A stretch of 7,731 nt of DNA, from the NCBI GenBank assembly GCA_013697395.1, contig JACCWY010000230.1:1-7731 (forward strand), written 5' to 3'. Position 1 is the first letter of the stretch; every line of letters begins with the position of its first letter. The notes beneath the pieces are model-generated. The model saw nothing but the letters and a program-made list of their open reading frames with translations, did not search any database and was not told the origin of the DNA. This DNA is from Chloroflexota bacterium. Lineage in GTDB: Bacteria > Chloroflexota > Limnocylindria > QHBO01. Shown here piece by piece: positions 4,677-7,731 of the stretch. The translations under genes and the position numbers were made by a program.

Positions 4677-7600
4677 ATGAATGGATCGTCGATGACACGA
4701 GAGGCACAGGACGCCCTGCTCAGCGTGGCTCAGGCCGCGCTGCTTCTCGGCGTGCATCCGAACACGATCCGCTCCTGGACCGATGCCGGCCGGCTGACGG
4801 CGTATCGGATCAATGCACGCGGCGACCGACGGTTCCGGCGTGATGACGTCGAACGACTCCTCGTCGAGGGTGGTGCCCGGGCCGTGGATCCCGCTCCGGC
4901 GGCGGCGGATGGTGCCGTCAAGGGCTCCGAGCTCGGGATCTTCGAGCGTCTGTCTGCCAGCATGGCGGCCAGCCCGTCGCCCTCCTCCGTGGCACGAGCA
5001 CTGGTCGAGGCCCTGCGAACGGAGGGCCACGTCGATCGCGCGGCCGTCTACCTCGCCACCGACGAGACACTCGAGCTCGTCGCGCACGCCGGCTTCGATC
5101 AGACTCCGCCCGCCGACCGCCCGCTGTCGGATGGGCCCATGACCAGCGACGGTCCCGATCGCGAGGTCCTCCTGGTCGCCCGCTCCGGAACGGTTGGAGC
5201 GCTCATCCTCGATGCGGCGTCCCTCGAGCGCATGTCTCCCCTGTTCGTACGCGCCGTCACGTCCAGCGTGGCGGCGGCAGTCGCGAGCGGACGGTTGCTC
5301 GTTCGTGCCCGCCGCGAGGTCCGGCGTGCGCGGGCGCTGCGATCGGTCACCAAGGAGCTGACCGGCACCCTGGATCTTGGCTCGCTGCTCGGCGAGGTCG
5401 TCGAGCTCACGCGCTCGCTGTTCGAGGCGGACAAGGCCGGCCTGTGGCTGCTCGGGAACGGCGCGCATCCGTTCGAGCTCGCCGCGCACCACGGCCTGGG
5501 CGATGCGTTCATCTCACGGGTCAACGACCTCAGTGCCGGGGACGACACGATCGGGACGCGCGCAATCCGCGAGCGGCGCTCCTGCTGGGTCCGCGATGCG
5601 CCGAACGAGGCAATCGGCCTCATGGCGGAGGCGTACGCCTCCGAGGGCATCGATACCGCCTGCCTGGTCCCGCTCATCGGCGCAGACGAGCCGCTCGGCC
5701 TGCTCGGCCTCTACCATCGCCGCGATCATCCGTGGCCCGGCGACGAGGTCGCGCTGCTCCAGGCCTTCGCCGACCAGGCTGCCGTCGCCATCCAGAACGC
5801 GCGCCTGTACCGCTCGGTCGGCATGCAGGCGGCCCGCATGCAGTCGATCCAGGACCTCTCGGCGCGGCTGAACCGGCTGACGGATGTGCGCGCCATCGCC
5901 GAGGCCATCGTGGCCGAGGCCTCGACACTGGCCCAGTACCACGACATCCGCATCTACGAGGTCGATTGGGAACGGCGCGTGTGCCACCCGATCGCCTTCA
6001 CGCGCGAGATGCTGGAGGGTGACCCGGCCGATGCCGAGGAGCTCCTGCGCGTCGAGATCGGGGAGGGTTTCACCGGCTGGGTCGCCGAGCACGGCGAACC
6101 GCTGCTGATCAACGACGCGATCGAGGATGAGCGCGGCAAGACGATCGACGGAACCGAGGACGTCCCCGAGTCGATGCTGGTGGTCCCGATGCTCTACGAG
6201 GGCCGAACGATCGGCGTCATCGTTCTCAGCCAGCTCGGCTTCAACCGCTTCAGCAACGACGACCTCCAGACCGTCAGCATCTTCGCGGGCTACGCCGCAC
6301 AGGCGATGGCGAATGCCACGACCTATGGCCAGCTGGTCGCGCAGTCGACCGAGCTGGCGCAACGCGCCGAGTCGCAGCGCCATCTGCTCGAGACCAACGA
6401 GCGACTGCTCGGCACGCTCGACCAGGCCGACGTGCTCGAGACGATCGCCGACGGCCTGCGCGGAGTGGTCGCCTACGACAACCTGTCCATCTACCGGACC
6501 GATCACCAGCGCCAGGCGATGGTCCCGGTGCTCACCCGTGAGCAGCACGCGGAGGAGGTGAGCAGCTATGTCATCCCGTTCGGCCGCGGCCTCATGGGCT
6601 GGGCGGTCGAGCACGCGCAGCCGATCCTCGCCAACGACGCGTTGAGCGATCCACGGGCCCTGCAGATCCCCGGCACGCCGCCCGACCCCGAAGCGGTGGT
6701 CGTCGTCCCGCTCATCGCCGACGGTGAGGTGCTCGGTGCCCTGAACACGTCGCGCGTCGGCGGCGAGGGGGTGCATTTCAGCGAGAGCGACTTCGAGCTG
6801 ATCCAGCTGTTCGCCGCGCAGGCTTCGATCGCGTTGCGCAACGCGGACGCGCACCACGCGATGAGCCAGCGAGCCGAGACGGATGCGCTGACCGGGCTGG
6901 CCAACCACGGAATCTTCCAGCGGGAGCTCGGCCTGCTCATCGATGCGACCCAGGGCGGTCAGCCAGGTGCGCCGCGTCGGCTTGCCGTCCTGATGATGGA
7001 CCTCGACTCATTCAAGGCCTACAACGACCGGTACGGCCACCCCGCCGGCGATGCGCTCCTTCACGAGACTGCGACGGCGATTCACGGAGCGTCGCGTTCG
7101 GGCGATCGGGTCTTCCGATACGGGGGGGACGAGTTCGCGCTGATCCTTCCCGGTGCGAGCGTGGCCGAAGCGGCACGCGTTGCCGAGCGGATCCGGTCGG
7201 CGGTGGCCGCGCTGACGGCGACCGAGCCGGCACCGGTCACGATCACCATCGGCGTCGCCGGCCTGCCGAGCGATGCCGACGACCGAGCGAGCCTGATCGC
7301 GGCGGCCGACACCGCCCTGTATTACGGAAAGCGGGCCGGGGAGGATCGCGTGCAGCGAGCGAACCAGCTGCCGCGCGACGTCGTCGACCTGCGTGGCACG
7401 CTCGACGATCTCGCACGAGCAGCGCTCCGCGATGGCGACGATCCCCTTGCCGTCGAGCACCTGGTCGAGCGCGCCACCAAGCTGTCGGGCGTCTTCCATG
7501 ACGAGGCCGACGCCGTCAGCGCGGCGGTCCTGACCGTGACGCGCGCATTGGCAGCGGACCGCGCGGGCACCGGCCGAGACTCGGGACGCGACGCCGCGCA

Positions 7601-7731
7601 CAGTGACCGGGTCGGCAGGCTCGCGGTGCGGGTCGCCGAGCGGCTCGGGCTGCGTGCCGACGAGGTGCGAGCGCTCGAGCTGGCCGGTCGCCTCCACAAC
7701 CTCGACGACCGAGCCGTGGCCGAGCTGAGCG
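4677..7731 (+). CDS. large signalling protein: HTH - four GAF - GGDEF - HD (C-terminus beyond window)
   Basis: The first 1018 residues are present and the frame is open to the right edge. Residues about 14-63 ('LSVAQAALLLGVHPNTIRSW', then Arg-rich, then 'DDVERLL') form a MerR/excisionase-type DNA-binding HTH. Four GAF sensor domains follow at about 84-208 (shorter, most divergent), 222-381, 392-555 and 567-727, joined by helical linkers. The GGDEF diguanylate cyclase domain (about 731-895) has 'TDALTGLANH', metal-binding 'DLDSFKAYND' from Asp775, active site GGDEF (816-820) and an inhibitory RxxD site 'RSGD' (807-810) exactly five residues before it, so c-di-GMP synthesis with product inhibition is expected. 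An HD-type domain begins with His975 in 'AHSDRV', but the expected His-Asp reads His1007-Asn1008. No membrane segment or signal peptide is seen, so it is probably cytosolic. The start at 4677 has GGTGG upstream; the in-frame ATG at 4692 is an alternative. The GAF ligands are unknown. Confidence 0.92.
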   Translation, partial: MNGSSMTREAQDALLSVAQAALLLGVHPNTIRSWTDAGRLTAYRINARGDRRFRRDDVERLLVEGGARAVDPAPAAADGAVKGSELGIFERLSASMAASPSPSSVARALVEALRTEGHVDRAAVYLATDETLELVAHAGFDQTPPADRPLSDGPMTSDGPDREVLLVARSGTVGALILDAASLERMSPLFVRAVTSSVAAAVASGRLLVRARREVRRARALRSVTKELTGTLDLGSLLGEVVELTRSLFEADKAGLWLLGNGAHPFELAAHHGLGDAFISRVNDLSAGDDTIGTRAIRERRSCWVRDAPNEAIGLMAEAYASEGIDTACLVPLIGADEPLGLLGLYHRRDHPWPGDEVALLQAFADQAAVAIQNARLYRSVGMQAARMQSIQDLSARLNRLTDVRAIAEAIVAEASTLAQYHDIRIYEVDWERRVCHPIAFTREMLEGDPADAEELLRVEIGEGFTGWVAEHGEPLLINDAIEDERGKTIDGTEDVPESMLVVPMLYEGRTIGVIVLSQLGFNRFSNDDLQTVSIFAGYAAQAMANATTYGQLVAQSTELAQRAESQRHLLETNERLLGTLDQADVLETIADGLRGVVAYDNLSIYRTDHQRQAMVPVLTREQHAEEVSSYVIPFGRGLMGWAVEHAQPILANDALSDPRALQIPGTPPDPEAVVVVPLIADGEVLGALNTSRVGGEGVHFSESDFELIQLFAAQASIALRNADAHHAMSQRAETDALTGLANHGIFQRELGLLIDATQGGQPGAPRRLAVLMMDLDSFKAYNDRYGHPAGDALLHETATAIHGASRSGDRVFRYGGDEFALILPGASVAEAARVAERIRSAVAALTATEPAPVTITIGVAGLPSDADDRASLIAAADTALYYGKRAGEDRVQRANQLPRDVVDLRGTLDDLARAALRDGDDPLAVEHLVERATKLSGVFHDEADAVSAAVLTVTRALAADRAGTGRDSGRDAAHSDRVGRLAVRVAERLGLRADEVRALELAGRLHNLDDRAVAELS

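Noticed and set aside
5514..6908. 464-codon open frame on the minus strand opposite the GAF region
   Set aside because: It is antisense to a frame with four clear GAF domains and a GGDEF motif; its composition (Asp, Arg, His, Val rich, no motif) is typical of a shadow frame in GC-rich DNA.
7121..7128. Run of seven G as a possible frameshift site
   Set aside because: The reading frame continues normally through it and encodes the intact GGDEF motif, followed by conserved GGDEF-domain sequence.

Overview
The window is GC-rich, densely coding bacterial DNA with short intergenic gaps, third positions strongly G/C, and long antisense shadow frames. The gene content (a YkoE-type thiamine ECF transporter and a very large multi-GAF GGDEF protein with an N-terminal MerR/excisionase-like HTH) would fit a high-GC Chloroflexota lineage or an actinobacterium. 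That placement is an inference from style, not from a marker gene. No rRNA, tRNA, CRISPR array, insertion sequence or phage gene is visible.

Left part (1-3323, minus strand): a thiamine salvage operon, read right to left. A candidate promoter is followed by a well-formed TPP riboswitch (3275-3184), then thiamine pyrophosphokinase (3100-2447), the YkoE-type substrate-binding S component (2450-1854), a fused double ATPase (1825-365) and the EcfT/CbiQ transmembrane component, which runs off the left edge. Junctions are tight: an ATGA overlap, a 28-base gap and a TGATG overlap. The transporter would import thiamine or its pyrimidine precursor, the kinase would turn thiamine into TPP, and TPP would bind the leader and shut the operon down. 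A hairpin over the kinase ribosome binding site suggests control at translation initiation.

Middle (3323-4552, plus strand): two genes diverge from the thiamine operon and are 3 bases apart. The first encodes a YbaK/ProX-type aminoacyl-tRNA deacylase, apparently on a leaderless transcript. The second encodes a two-helix membrane protein with a GIDE-like central region. The divergent promoters appear to interleave within about 30 bases.

Right part (4553-7731, plus strand): a 124-base gap holds a perfect 7-bp hairpin, a possible -10 box and a 10-bp palindrome. It is followed by one very large open frame that continues past the right edge. Its product combines an N-terminal HTH, four consecutive GAF domains, a GGDEF domain with intact active site and inhibitory site, and the beginning of an HD-type domain in which the second metal-binding motif reads His-Asn instead of His-Asp. 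This multidomain signalling protein is the most unusual item in the window.
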